DNA of 64,000 bases from Chrysopilus asiliformis (Eukaryota > Arthropoda > Insecta > Diptera > Rhagionidae), in NCBI GenBank assembly GCA_964034945.1, contig OZ035961.1:89406991-89470990 (forward strand). Reading direction: 5' to 3'. Made by a program: the position numbers and the translations under genes. Numbering within the stretch: the first letter of the stretch is position 1; every line of letters begins with the position of its first letter. Positions 55,025-64,000 of this stretch are shown here, in pieces. The notes under the pieces are model-generated. The model saw nothing but the letters and a program-made list of their open reading frames with translations, ran no database searches and was not told the DNA's origin.

Positions 55025-55500
55025 GAGTTTATTTAAAAAAATCTATTTGTATAGGAGAGGGAGAATGGAGTGGTCCGATTGGATTTTGATGTATGGATGA
55101 GTTATGTAAAATCCTATTAGAAACACATTTTCCCGTTATACATTTTTGAAATGGTATTGAATAGTTGGCAACCCCAGCCATTTTTGAGTTCGACTGATAT
55201 TGTAGGGTTGGACTGAGCGAGACACTCTCTTCTCTTGGGGCTGTCGTACAGAACGGATGTGTCCGTGAATTGTTCTTAAGTAATCAATATCGAACATTAT
55301 ATACACCCGTCTTTTAATTAACATCATGCCTACATCAATTTTTTAATACGACTCACCGTTTTCGAGAAAATAGAAAAAAAAATTATTCAATTTGTATCGG
55401 GGAAGGATTGGTAAAGATCTATTTAGAATATGATTTTACATAACCGTTCCATACATCAAAATGAACCACTGCTTCCTCCCTATCCTATGGATTTTTTTAA
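55025..55500. repeat. Family B fragments in mixed orientation
   Basis: TTTGTATAGGAGAGGGAGAA, GTCCGATTGGATTTTGATGT and AAACACATTTTCCCG (forward) are followed near 55345 by CTCACCGTTTTCGAGAAAATA and then, reversed, ACATAACCGTTCCATACATC. A rearranged or head-to-head pair of copies is likely. Confidence 0.6.
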
Positions 55501-55574
55501 ATAAAAATTTTGCCTTTTTTTATAGTTTCAGCCAGAGTTTGGGGGAAGACCCTTTAATGTTGGAGCACAGCTCA

Positions 55575-56011
55575 GGGGTGGCTTCATGTAACTTATTTTC
55601 GATCGACTAATTGGTCGAAGGAAATCTTTCGTCGACCAAAACTGATTAAACAGGAGGACACTCACTCTGGTGCACACGATATAAGAGTCTTTTCTGGGTA
55701 ATTTGGGGTCGCTGAATCCGAATCTGGCAGTGGTTTGGCTGTACCAGCTTTACTTTTTCCGATATGGTGAGTAACTCATAAATGTTTATAATCTGGAAAT
55801 CAACAATTATTTTTTCCTTCATATCTGAAAAAGTAAAGCTGGTACAGCCAAACCACTGCCAGATTCGGATTCAGCGACCCCAAATTACCCAGAAAAGACT
55901 CTTATATCGTGTGCACCAGAGTGAGTGTCCTCCTGTTTAATCAGTTTTGGTCGACGAAAGATTTCCTTCGACCAATTAGTCGATCGAAAATAAGTTACAT
56001 GAAGCCACCCC
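55575..56011. repeat. Long foldback element, 437 bp
   Basis: Arms of about 191 bases (55575-55766 and 55821-56011) are nearly perfect complements, sharing GGGGTGGCTTCATGTAACTT at the ends. The inner parts hold TCGGATTCAGCGACCCCAAA, a string also present in each unit of the 122-bp minisatellite at 47.8-48.5 kb. The loop is about 54 bases. Confidence 0.85.
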
Positions 56012-56029
56012 AGGATGGTTGGAAGAACG

Positions 56030-56110
56030 AAACGAAATGCCTGTCATCATATAGAGTATTTAACGATTGGCCCCTGGCAATTGTAGCTTTTCTTATGTTT
56101 TAAAATTTAA
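56030..56110 (-). repeat. Family B terminus fragment
   Basis: TATAGAGTATTTAACGATTGG and GGCAATTGTAGCTTTTCTTA match the family B end at 31215-31265. Confidence 0.6.
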
Positions 56111-56175
56111 ATCTTATCAAAATCATTAATTTTTTAATCTTATCACATATAATCAAAATATAAGATAACGTTTCC

Positions 56176-56487
56176 TTGTTGCTAACTCGAAATTTTGTTT
56201 TAATTTTCGCACAGACCAAATGCGAAAGCTGCACCAGAAATTCTTACACTCGAGATATCTTCCAGGTACAAAAACTAATCTTGCGTGCCAATTGCATGAT
56301 TCTGCGAGGTTCGCATGTATTCCAGCCATTCTTTTCAACTTTCCGACTTCCCATCACAAAAATTGTACAGAATTCATGTCCAATTCACGTAAAACTCCCC
56401 GCTTTTCAAACATTTTCCAGTAAAACGCAACCTTCCTGCTGCGCTACAGGCAGTTTTTACCTGGACTTCAAATTCTATTTCATTTGA
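56176..56487 (+). CDS. Unrecognised small ORF, possibly secreted
   Basis: The 103-codon frame starts with a hydrophobic stretch (MLLTRNFVLIFAQ), then a Cys-containing KCESCTRNSY and several more cysteines. A TTTTCGCACAG acceptor-like site lies right before ACCAAATGC, so the segment could instead be an exon without the first 14 codons. Codon and amino-acid composition are less AT-driven than nearby frames. No family was recognised; it may be a chance frame or a decayed gene. Confidence 0.25.
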   Translation: MLLTRNFVLIFAQTKCESCTRNSYTRDIFQVQKLILRANCMILRGSHVFQPFFSTFRLPITKIVQNSCPIHVKLPAFQTFSSKTQPSCCATGSFYLDFKFYFI

Positions 56488-56489
56488 GG

Positions 56490-57370
56490 CGCGTATATTT
56501 TATACCTGAATCTTTTAATGGGGTCCCGGCTAAACGCGTCCACGTCATTCGCCTCTCCTGTTCCTTTTTTTTGTCATCGCTGTCGGTCCTTAAACACAAT
56601 AAAACGGCGGCAAGAGGGATGGAAAAAATTCAGCGTAAGTTTTCTGAGAACATCTGCCCACATGAAATCCGAGCACTCGTCACAGGGTGATTATCAAGTG
56701 GAATTATACAGGAAATTCCATTTATTTTGCCTGAAGAATGAGTACCTGGAAATATACCTTGGCGCAAATCAGTTACGAAATAGAATGTAGTTCTTCGGAA
56801 GGAATTTCTATTGTGGTAGTTTTAGTTTCTAAAAAAACACGACTAATTGGATGCAATTAAATTTGCAATTCTACTAAATTCTACTAAATATCGAAGAAAA
56901 ATTCATTACCAAAACGTACAAAAATGAAGCTAAATTAATTTTCATAAGAAATTCATCAACTGGGAATGTTAATTTATTAATGCACGTTGTTCATGTTTGC
57001 TCAGATATTGCGTTCTACTAACCCTTACTTAATTTTAACACCTTTCTAATGGTCGTTCTCCATTCTCTCTCCTCCTACTTAGCCTGAATTGTTTTTTGTA
57101 CATTCCAACCAGCCCAAGTGCTACTTAATCTTCAAAAGGTGGATAAAATTATTTTGCTACGGTTTGATATCAAAATTCGAAAGTAATGATGGGGTAGAAA
57201 AACAACGAATCTAGTTTGATCATCGGATCAATGTTATATTGCAGAATATTGATGTGAAAGAAAAGATACTTGAGAGATTTTTCACCTCGTAGTCCAAATT
57301 TTTGGGAGAAAATTCGGCCAGAGGCTCGTACTGGGACTATAATTTTTTGTTCTCCAAAGTCAGGAAAACT
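56490..57370. other. No gene seen
   Basis: Moderate base composition up to about 56800, then AT-rich. Overlapping frames near 56484-56790 are not recognisable. Confidence 0.4.
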
Positions 57371-57372
57371 AA

Positions 57373-57829
57373 TCATACTGTCATATAATAATGAGTTGGT
57401 GTCTGTCTGTCTATTCCACTTTCGTGTTTAAACGGCCAAACCGATTGACCTGAAATTTGGCATGGATGTTCACTGTAGGCCTGGTTCCAACACAGGCCTA
57501 TTGGAAAGTAGCCCGAGTAGGGGGAGCACGGGGAGGAGGTAAAATGAATCTGAAGCTTAGTTTTCCCCTATGTTACTCTTTCGCAGGAAATCTATCGAGC
57601 CGATCGCCAAAAAATTCAGAATATATGTGCCTCGCGGTCCATCTATAACATATCACAATTTTAAGTTAAGTGAATCCGAATCTGAATGCCGGAATTTATT
57701 GTCTTTTTGTCATTTTTTGAAACCATTTTCCGAAGAGAAAGTTTTAAATAAGAGCAAAGACCACCCTACTCTAGACTATCTTATTTCTATTGACGCTTTT
57801 AGCCGGCCGAAGCCGGGTCCAAATTCTAG
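57373..57829 (+). mobile_element. Helitron-like non-autonomous element, about 457 bp
   Basis: The 3' end is CCGGCCGAAGCCGG (a GC hairpin with a short loop) followed 9 bases later by CTAG and then T, the standard Helitron terminus. The 5' end begins TC after an A, so insertion would be between A and T. Near the 5' end there is GTCTGTCTGTCTATTCC, then GGCCAAACCGATTGACCTG, an order typical of insect Helitrons, and a GGCCTGGTTCCAACACAGGCC inner hairpin. No Rep/helicase is present. Confidence 0.6.
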
Positions 57830-58105
57830 TAATTACATATGCCGTGAAAGTTTTCATAATCGAACACTCACAGGATCAAGATTTTTGTCTGGTTGTGGAA
57901 GGTGTCCGTTTATCGGAGCACTTTTATCATGGAAATCACGAATTTTGTTCTAAAAAAGTTTCCGCTCATCAGTCATGAATGGATTAGTATTTTTTCCCGA
58001 AAAAGAACTGCTTATATCTACTCCTTTCCTCTTCATAAACTCCTCTCCTGCTATATTCTGCAATTCTGAAGAAATTTAGAGCGGGTTTTCACCATTAGTA
58101 CATTC
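57830..58105. other. Repeat fragment related to 3.5 kb
   Basis: TCCTGCTATATTCTGCAATT near 58045-58070, reversed, matches the repeat near 3600. The retrotransposon LTR begins just after it, so the LTR element probably inserted into a copy of that repeat. Confidence 0.45.
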
Positions 58106-59583
58106 TGTAACGTGCCGTACATTTTATTAAGTATAATTCTAATTGCTAAGTTCAAGGAACATAATTACATATTTACTTTTGTTTTATATAATATATATTT
58201 AGATATCATACACATATTCACGCAGATACACATGTCTAGGAAGTTATGTACGTTACTATTGTGTCTCCGTAAATCGCATGTAAATGAGTATATAAGTTTA
58301 ATAATAAACTAGATTTGAATTGAGTTGAAAACACAAAGAATTTTTTTGACCAATATCGGATTTCTATTGGGCAAAAGGCTATAGGAATATAAAAATGCAA
58401 AAAAGGAAAAAAAAAAAGAAAAAACAACAATTTAACGGAAAAAAGAGACGATAATAAAAAAAAAAAAAAAGTTTTTTTTTGAATTGAGAAAAAAAGAAAT
58501 TTTGGATTTCGTTTTAGACAGAGATTAACCAGCCGGCGAGTATGCCGAGAAAAAAAAGCCAATCGGCGATTTGAATTATAAAAAAAAAAAAAAGTTTTTT
58601 TTTTTTGAATTTAAAACTAATTTAAAAATTAGGAATATTCTAAATTTGGATAAAAAAATAAGTTAAATTTAAACAGTTAAGTTTTTTTTTGACGTATAAA
58701 GTGAACTGATAAAAAAAGAACTGTTAACATATATAAAAGAAAAGTTTTGTTTTGGATTAAAAGAAACATATCTCAGAACTGAAAAATTTATAAAATCGTA
58801 GTTTAAAAAAAAAACAAAAAGGACCTAAAGTAGTTTAAAAAAAAAAAATAATAATATATATATTATATACTACTTACGAATCAGTTAAAATTAGTAAGCA
58901 GCAGCAAAAAAAAAAAGAAACTGGAAGCAGAAGCAGCACCGAGAGCGACGAAAGAGGCAAGCAGCATTCAGAAAAGAAAAGGTTGTCGACGATCGTGACT
59001 ACAAGGAGCTAAGTAGATTTTTTTTTGGATTTTTTTATATAATTTTGTTAAAGTCAAATTAGTTTTCATAAAGTAAAATTTTGTAAAAAAAAGGGGGAAC
59101 TTAGATAGGGATAGACAGGACACCAAAAAAAAAAAAAAAAGATAAAGAGAATATAGATATATATATAAAAAGGTTAACTGTTTTATTCCAATTATTGAAT
59201 TAAATTAGTATATTCCTTTATTACAAAATTCGATCATGAACGAGGTTAAGGTGGTTAAAACGAAGTTGAAAATCGTCATGTCGTTTTAAAGTTTAATAAT
59301 TAGGGGAGGCGGAACTGAAATGGAGGCAATCATGAGAATTTAAACACAAAATGATTGAACGAGTAAATTTTGGTGAGGTAAATGAGTGAATCGGTTTATG
59401 GCACACACCGCTCCCACTGTATAAATATTTTTGTAGCTTCCATATCCCTAACCACAAAAGTGAACCCCCCCCGTATACCCTGAGCTCGAGCCGGCGAATT
59501 AAGGGATGTGTGGTGTTTGGCTAAGGGAATAAGGGAAGAAGGGCATAAATAGTTTACGACAAACAAATTAGGCCGTCACTACA
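58106..59583 (+). repeat. 5' LTR (boundaries inferred)
   Basis: TGTAACGTGCCGTACA at 58106 is a typical LTR start, and the end CACTACA (59583) lies 3 bases before the primer-binding site; the termini TGTA...TACA are inverted. A TATATAAG near 58290 and AATAAA at 58303-58308 are possible promoter and poly(A) signals, with a second TATATAAAAAG near 59160. The middle is A-rich with poly-A runs. The length of about 1.48 kb is long for Ty3/Gypsy. The 3' LTR is outside the window, so the start is not confirmed. Confidence 0.5.
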
Positions 59584-59586
59584 AAA

Positions 59587-59604
59587 TGGCGCCCAACGTG
59601 GGGC
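59587..59604 (+). promoter_or_regulatory. tRNA-Lys primer-binding site
   Basis: TGGCGCCCAACGTGGGGC is complementary to the 3' 18 bases of tRNA-Lys (CUU type). It lies 3 bases after the inferred LTR end, where minus-strand DNA synthesis is primed. Confidence 0.88.
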
Positions 59605-60527
59605 CGAAAAAAAAAAAAAAAATCGCCAAAGGTAAACCATCGGACAGTACATCGGACAGACATAGACGGACCAAATAACGAAACGGACAACAGACTATAA
59701 TTAATATCAAATTAAGTATTGTGTCGAAATCATTACTGAATAGTACACTCGAGTATGGTAGATTCGGGGATAAGTGGTCTTATCCAGGTTCAATACGTCG
59801 ATTGATTCAGGCTGCGTTGAATATGTAGTGGTGGTCCAAATACATTTATCCGCACAAATAATTCTATATGACAAAAAAAAATGTGTTGTTGATTCGGGCA
59901 AAGTGGTCTTAGCCTGCAGTCCGGCATTTCATTTTTTTTGTATAATAATATAACGGAAAGGACGACACAATAAAAGACTAACGAGGACAATAACATCTAA
60001 CAGCCAAGTAGATCGATTCATCCTGCATCTCACTAATACAACACCATGTACGCTAGTGATTACAGAATTCTTCACTGATCGCGCCAAATCTTTAACCGCC
60101 TCCCCTACTTTACTTATGAATTGAAGCCAATTTAAATAAAATATATTAAAATTTCTACATGAATACAAACTTTCATTTATATTTTTTTTCTTGATTTTTT
60201 TATTATCCTATAGTAATTATATATAACATTCTTTGAGTTTTGGGTGTGTATATAGCACAAAAGTTAAGTGGAACGAATAACGACGGGTATTGCGAGAATA
60301 GAAAGTTGAAGGCGTATATATATATATATAGATATATGTATGTGTGTGTTTGAAATAGAAAATTTTGACGAACTTTGATAAACACGAATTTTAGATTGAA
60401 AATAATTCTCAATTACACAGTTAGGGTCGTTTTTTTTTGAATATTTCAATCGTCGCGTTATTGAATCAGTTGAATTAATATTATTCCTTGAACTAGTTTT
60501 AGAGATTTTAATTACACACTATTAATC
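59605..60527 (+). other. Retrotransposon leader with paired 25-base repeat
   Basis: About 920 bases of untranslated leader before gag. GATTCGGGGATAAGTGGTCT near 59761 and GATTCGGGCAAAGTGGTCTT near 59891 are a diverged direct repeat 130 bases apart. This could be part of the RNA packaging or dimerisation region, but that is not shown. Minus-strand frames here are AT-rich and not genes. Confidence 0.5.
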
Positions 60528-62315
60528 ATGAACCCCAACTTCTTAACAAAAGATGAATTAGAAGTGGAATGGCAAATTCGCGGGTTGGTAGAACCATCAG
60601 ATCAAACAAAGTTAGACAGCCTTTTAAGGGCTGAAGCACAAGGTAGTAGAGAGCCCCCCGCGAACGTCCACCGGATTCGCTCAGCGAACTCCGAATTCTC
60701 GGAATGTCAGACTAAAGCAGATGAAATTGAAAACCTAGTGAACGTAGGTATTAAGGAGGTCGATGAAAACCTCCTGTGTCGAGCGGAATCGCGTTCTAAA
60801 CACCTCCAAGACAGATTAAAACGGTTAACAAAATTTGCACCGGCTATAGCCGCCTCTACTACTCGTTTGCTAGAAAGTGTTGCCCAGAATATACTTAAGA
60901 TCCACGAATTTCGTTCAGAACACGCGTCGGGAGGGTCGAGTTTAGCAGAACCCGTAGCCTCTTCTTCGCCTAATGAAATTCCAGGCGAAATTTTCCAATC
61001 GGGAACGCAAATCTTGGGGAAAAATACGGGTACTATTCCGAAAAACAGACCCGTTACAAATAAAAAACTCTCTATTCCTAACCCTACAGAGCAAATAAAT
61101 AAACCGTTTAACAAGATAACAAATAGTAACACGAATCTAAATAATTCTCCGGGCCAATTTCTTAATAGAGGTAGACCGACGTGGAAGCGGGGACAAGCCC
61201 GTGGAAATTTTGGGAATTTCCAAACAAGGAATGATTATTCTCTGCCTCCGCCTGAATATTTTCACTCTAAATCTTATGGGCAATGGCCAAAGGATCAGCT
61301 CCCCCGCCCACAGGTTCCTAATGTCCCTACACCCCAAGTCAATACAGGGCGAAATACACCCGAAATCCAACGACAAAATGAAGTAGCAGCCGCTGAAGAC
61401 AGGGAATACCGCGATTACAACTCTATGGGTAACATGCATCGTCCACACAACCCGATTATTCATTGGAAGCTACGTTATAGCCAAGGTAAAGAATTATCGA
61501 TCGACGAGTTTTTATTTCGGGTAGAAACTTTGGCGGCAGCAGATAGAGTACCTGTAGCCAATCTCGTTAATAATATGCACCACTTGGTAGAAGCTAAGGT
61601 TTCCGATTGGTACTGGCTCTATAGGCGCAAAACTACAAATCTCTCTTGGTCGGGATTGAAGGCCGCGATGCTCCGAGAATTCCGGGACGAAACCACTGAC
61701 TTAGAAATTCGAAAACTCATAGAAAATCGTCAACAAGGGTATAAAGAAACCTTTTCAGATTTTCGACTAGCGATCGAAGGCCTTTCGCTACGGATGCGTA
61801 ATCCACTCCCTGAGACCGAACTAGTTGAAATAGTCAGGGGTAATATGCGTCCCAACTTACAGACCGCGCTTGCTCTGGAAACGGTATCCGACCTAGATAG
61901 ACTCCAGGACCTATGTAGGAAGTTTGAAAGATTGTGGTCTAAACTCCGTACCAACCCTAGCCCAAATAGTCTGAACACGAATAACCCTCGCAATTATGTC
62001 CATGAAATTGACCAGTGCGAAAGTAACAGAGACGTATATGCAATCGATAGGCAAAGGCCTACAAATAACAACAACCCTTTCGGTATCTGTTGGAATTGTA
62101 AAGACATGGGTCACAATTTTCCGGATTGTTCGAAGCCCTTACACATCTTTTGCTACGGTTGCGGAAGTGAGGGAGTTTATAAACACAACTGTACAAAGTG
62201 CACTCCGGAAAACGGGAGAAGGGACCGAGGGAATCTCGGTCCACAACAACAAATGATGCGACAAACTGGAACAAAACAGATACTCGGCCAGTCGACGCCG
62301 CCCAGTCACAACTAG
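60528..62315 (+). CDS. Gag polyprotein of Ty3/Gypsy retrotransposon
   Basis: 595 codons, starting at the first Met after the leader and ending in TAG. An N-terminal region (1-320) is rich in Ser, Asn and Pro with predicted helices. A capsid-like domain lies near 324-470 (FLFRVETLA ... LCRKFERLW), as in retrotransposon Gag families. The nucleocapsid has two Cys knuckles: a CX2CX4HX4C at 521-534 (CWNCKDMGHNFPDC) and a CX2CX9CX2C from 542 (CYGC...C..C). Gag would form the particle shell and bind the element RNA. The 3' end overlaps pol by 133 bases. Confidence 0.9.
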   Translation: MNPNFLTKDELEVEWQIRGLVEPSDQTKLDSLLRAEAQGSREPPANVHRIRSANSEFSECQTKADEIENLVNVGIKEVDENLLCRAESRSKHLQDRLKRLTKFAPAIAASTTRLLESVAQNILKIHEFRSEHASGGSSLAEPVASSSPNEIPGEIFQSGTQILGKNTGTIPKNRPVTNKKLSIPNPTEQINKPFNKITNSNTNLNNSPGQFLNRGRPTWKRGQARGNFGNFQTRNDYSLPPPEYFHSKSYGQWPKDQLPRPQVPNVPTPQVNTGRNTPEIQRQNEVAAAEDREYRDYNSMGNMHRPHNPIIHWKLRYSQGKELSIDEFLFRVETLAAADRVPVANLVNNMHHLVEAKVSDWYWLYRRKTTNLSWSGLKAAMLREFRDETTDLEIRKLIENRQQGYKETFSDFRLAIEGLSLRMRNPLPETELVEIVRGNMRPNLQTALALETVSDLDRLQDLCRKFERLWSKLRTNPSPNSLNTNNPRNYVHEIDQCESNRDVYAIDRQRPTNNNNPFGICWNCKDMGHNFPDCSKPLHIFCYGCGSEGVYKHNCTKCTPENGRRDRGNLGPQQQMMRQTGTKQILGQSTPPSHN

Positions 62316-64000
62316 TAAATGACGATCCCAATAAAATCCAAAACCTACAATCACCGTATACGCCCCATATTTCTCCAACGCAAAAAAAACGTATTAAAGC
62401 CAGATCTTTGAAGTACTTTCGTGCCAAAAAACAAATTTATAGAGAAGTATCTTCAGCCATATTACCTTTATCCGTAGATCGTAGGCCATTCTTAAACATA
62501 ACTCTATTTGGACTTCCATTAGTAGGACTCTTAGACAGTGGCGCTAGCGTCACCTGTCTCGGGAAAGGATGCGTAGAATTATTAACAAAAATGAGAATTT
62601 CCTATAAAAAGTTGTCATTAGACCTTAGTACAGCTGATGGGTCGCCCCAAAAAATTATCGGTTACGTAAATGCAGAAATGACATATAATGGAAAAACTTG
62701 CTCAATGCGTATATACTTAGTACCCAGCCTTAGCCGAGAATTGTTTTTAGGCATCGACTTTTGGCATACATTTAAAATAGTGCCTTTAATGATAAATGAA
62801 CTGGAAGCTATACCAGTTGAATCCAATGCACATATCCTAGACCCCATGCAACGTAAACAATTAGACGACACTATTAACGAATTTCCCTGTGCGTCTAAAC
62901 TAGGACTTGGGCGGACCACGTTGACAAAACACTCTATTGATGTCGGTGATTCAAAACCTATAAAGCAGAGATACTACCCAGTGTCACCGGCAATCCAGAA
63001 ATTAATTGACCAAGAACTAGATCGATTAATGTCACTAGGAGTAATTGAGAGGTCGGAAAGTCCTTGGGCATCCCCGGTTGTTATAGTAAAGAAACCTAAC
63101 GGTAAATCGAGATTATGCCTCGATTTTCGAAAGGTAAATGCTGTGACAAAGAAATTCGCTTACCCTTTACCGCATATAAATGGAATTTTGAGTCGATTAC
63201 CGCAGCCAAAATTTATTTCAAGCATCGATTTGAAAGACGCGTATTTCCAAATTCCCTTAGATGAGCACTCTAAAGAAATTACCGCTTTTGTGGTACCGAA
63301 TCGTGGGTTATTTCAATTCAAGGTTATGCCATTTGGGTTGTCTTCCGGCGCACAAAGAATGTGTGAATTAATGGAAAAAGTTATTCCATACGAGCTACAT
63401 GATCAAGTATTTGTCTATCTGGATGACCTCCTGATTATGTCAAATGATTTCGAGTCCCACATGTCACTTCTTCGTAAAATTGCAGAATGTCTGAAACGCG
63501 CAGGCCTGACGATAAACTTGGAAAAAAGTAAATTTTGCGAGAAATCCGTAAAGTATTTAGGATACGTAGTAGGAGAGGGTGGCTTGCGAACAGACCCGCA
63601 AAAGGTCAGCGCAATTAGCGAATATCCCCGCCCAACTAACGTTCGCCAAATTCGCCGATTTCTAGGTATGGCAGGATGGTATAGACGCTTTATTCGCGAC
63701 TATGCCAACCTTGTCTCACCTATAACAGACCTGTTGGGAAAAGGCCAAAAAGAAAAATGGACGGAAGAAGCCGAGAACAGTTTTATCAAAATTAAAGAGT
63801 GTCTCTCGTCTGCGCCCATCCTCTCCTATCCGGATTTCAAAAAACCATTTAATGTACAGTGCGATGCCAGTTCTACAGGTGTCGGGGCCGTTCTTTTTCA
63901 AGAAGTTTCCCCTGGGGTAGAAACGCCCATTGAATATATGTCGCAGAAGTTGACAAAAACGCAAAGAAACTACAGCGCGACGGAGTTAGAGTGCCTAGCG
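62183..64000 (+). CDS. Pol polyprotein, Ty3/Gypsy (partial, open to window end)
   Basis: 606 codons without a stop, in the -1 frame of gag; it opens after the TAA at 62180 and lacks an own start, as expected for a frameshift product. Numbering from 62183: aspartic protease with DSG near residue 118; reverse transcriptase from about 250, with the catalytic SIDLKDAYFQI (first Asp about 349), FGLSS, and YLDD at 412-415; then a FLGMAGWYRRFI connection and the start of RNase H with CDAS near 560. These are the Ty3/Gypsy-type motifs. Integrase and the end of RNase H lie outside the window. The frame is uninterrupted, consistent with an active or recently active copy. Confidence 0.93.
62207..62242 (+). 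promoter_or_regulatory. Probable -1 ribosomal frameshift signal between gag and pol
   Basis: Within the gag/pol overlap (62183-62315) the gag codons GAA-AAC form a slippery-like GGAAAAC at 62207-62213. Eight bases later there is a perfect 8-bp stem (GGACCGAG with CTCGGTCC, 62222-62242, 5-base loop). The heptamer does not fit the canonical X XXY YYZ pattern, so the exact slip site is uncertain; the -1 relation of the frames is definite. A 6-8-base spacer before a stem is standard for this mechanism. Confidence 0.6.

Larger units (their letters stand above)
58106..64000 (+). mobile_element. Ty3/Gypsy LTR retrotransposon, 5' part, cut by window edge
   Basis: In order: LTR (58106-59583), tRNA-Lys primer-binding site (59587-59604), long leader, gag (60528-62315), and pol in the -1 frame from 62183 to the window end. 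Protease, reverse transcriptase, and the start of RNase H are in the Ty3/Gypsy order; integrase, any env and the 3' LTR lie beyond 64000. A Lys primer with LTRs over 1 kb recalls the Osvaldo/Ulysses group of fly elements; that placement is inference. No stop interrupts gag or pol within the window, so the copy is likely young. Confidence 0.9.

Noticed and set aside
60707..61132. Minus-strand frames across gag and pol
   Set aside because: Antisense shadows of the retrotransposon genes; no domain and no promoter context.

Overview
This window is eukaryotic, AT-rich, transposon-laden DNA, most likely from an insect and probably a fly (Diptera, perhaps a nematoceran gnat). The reasons are GT-AG introns of about 50-65 bases, three tandem copies of a small secreted protein that resembles the fly-expanded DUF1091/CheB-like group, a Ty3/Gypsy retrotransposon primed by tRNA-Lys, and pogo, hAT, piggyBac-like and Harbinger-like elements. 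No bacterial operon, CRISPR array or plasmid-like structure is present. The species call is an inference; no sequence search was possible.

Layout. 1-9.9 kb: gene-free DNA with foldback elements (1.4-1.95, 3.2-3.45, 7.7-7.84 kb) and a large 8-bp satellite array (6.66-7.23 kb) inside a dispersed repeat (family A). 9.9-14.2 kb: a second family A copy, split by a 3.47-kb pogo transposon (10262-13733) with perfect terminal inverted repeats, a TA target duplication and one long transposase frame broken by a single nonsense codon. 14.2-34 kb: MITEs of the pogo/Tigger, piggyBac-like, Harbinger-like and hAT types, several copies of a second dispersed repeat (family B), tRNA-derived fragments, and long stretches with no recognisable gene. 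35.2-38.9 kb: three tandem, same-strand paralogues of a small secreted protein. The middle one (36308-36915) is intact; the first is cut by a family B repeat and has a stop in its signal-peptide exon; the third is frameshifted. 39-49.5 kb: more MITEs, a 1.24-kb inverted-repeat element carrying a GGGAGA microsatellite, and a seven-copy 122-bp minisatellite. 49.6 kb: a likely last exon of an unidentified host gene. 50-58 kb: family B copies (one split by a hAT MITE with an 8-bp target duplication), a long foldback element and a short Helitron-like element. 58.1-64.0 kb: the 5' part of a Ty3/Gypsy retrotransposon (LTR, primer-binding site, leader, gag, a probable -1 frameshift signal, and pol through protease, reverse transcriptase and the start of RNase H), cut by the window edge.

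Functionally the window is mostly a nested transposon graveyard around very few host coding pieces. Clear nesting events are pogo into family A, a piggyBac-like MITE into a Tigger-like MITE, a foldback into a hAT MITE, a hAT MITE into family B, and family B into a secreted-protein gene; each gives a relative age order. The intact secreted-protein gene, the unidentified terminal exon, the retrotransposon gag and pol, and the pogo transposase are the only convincing protein-coding sequences. Most other open frames lie in microsatellites, palindromes or AT-rich DNA.
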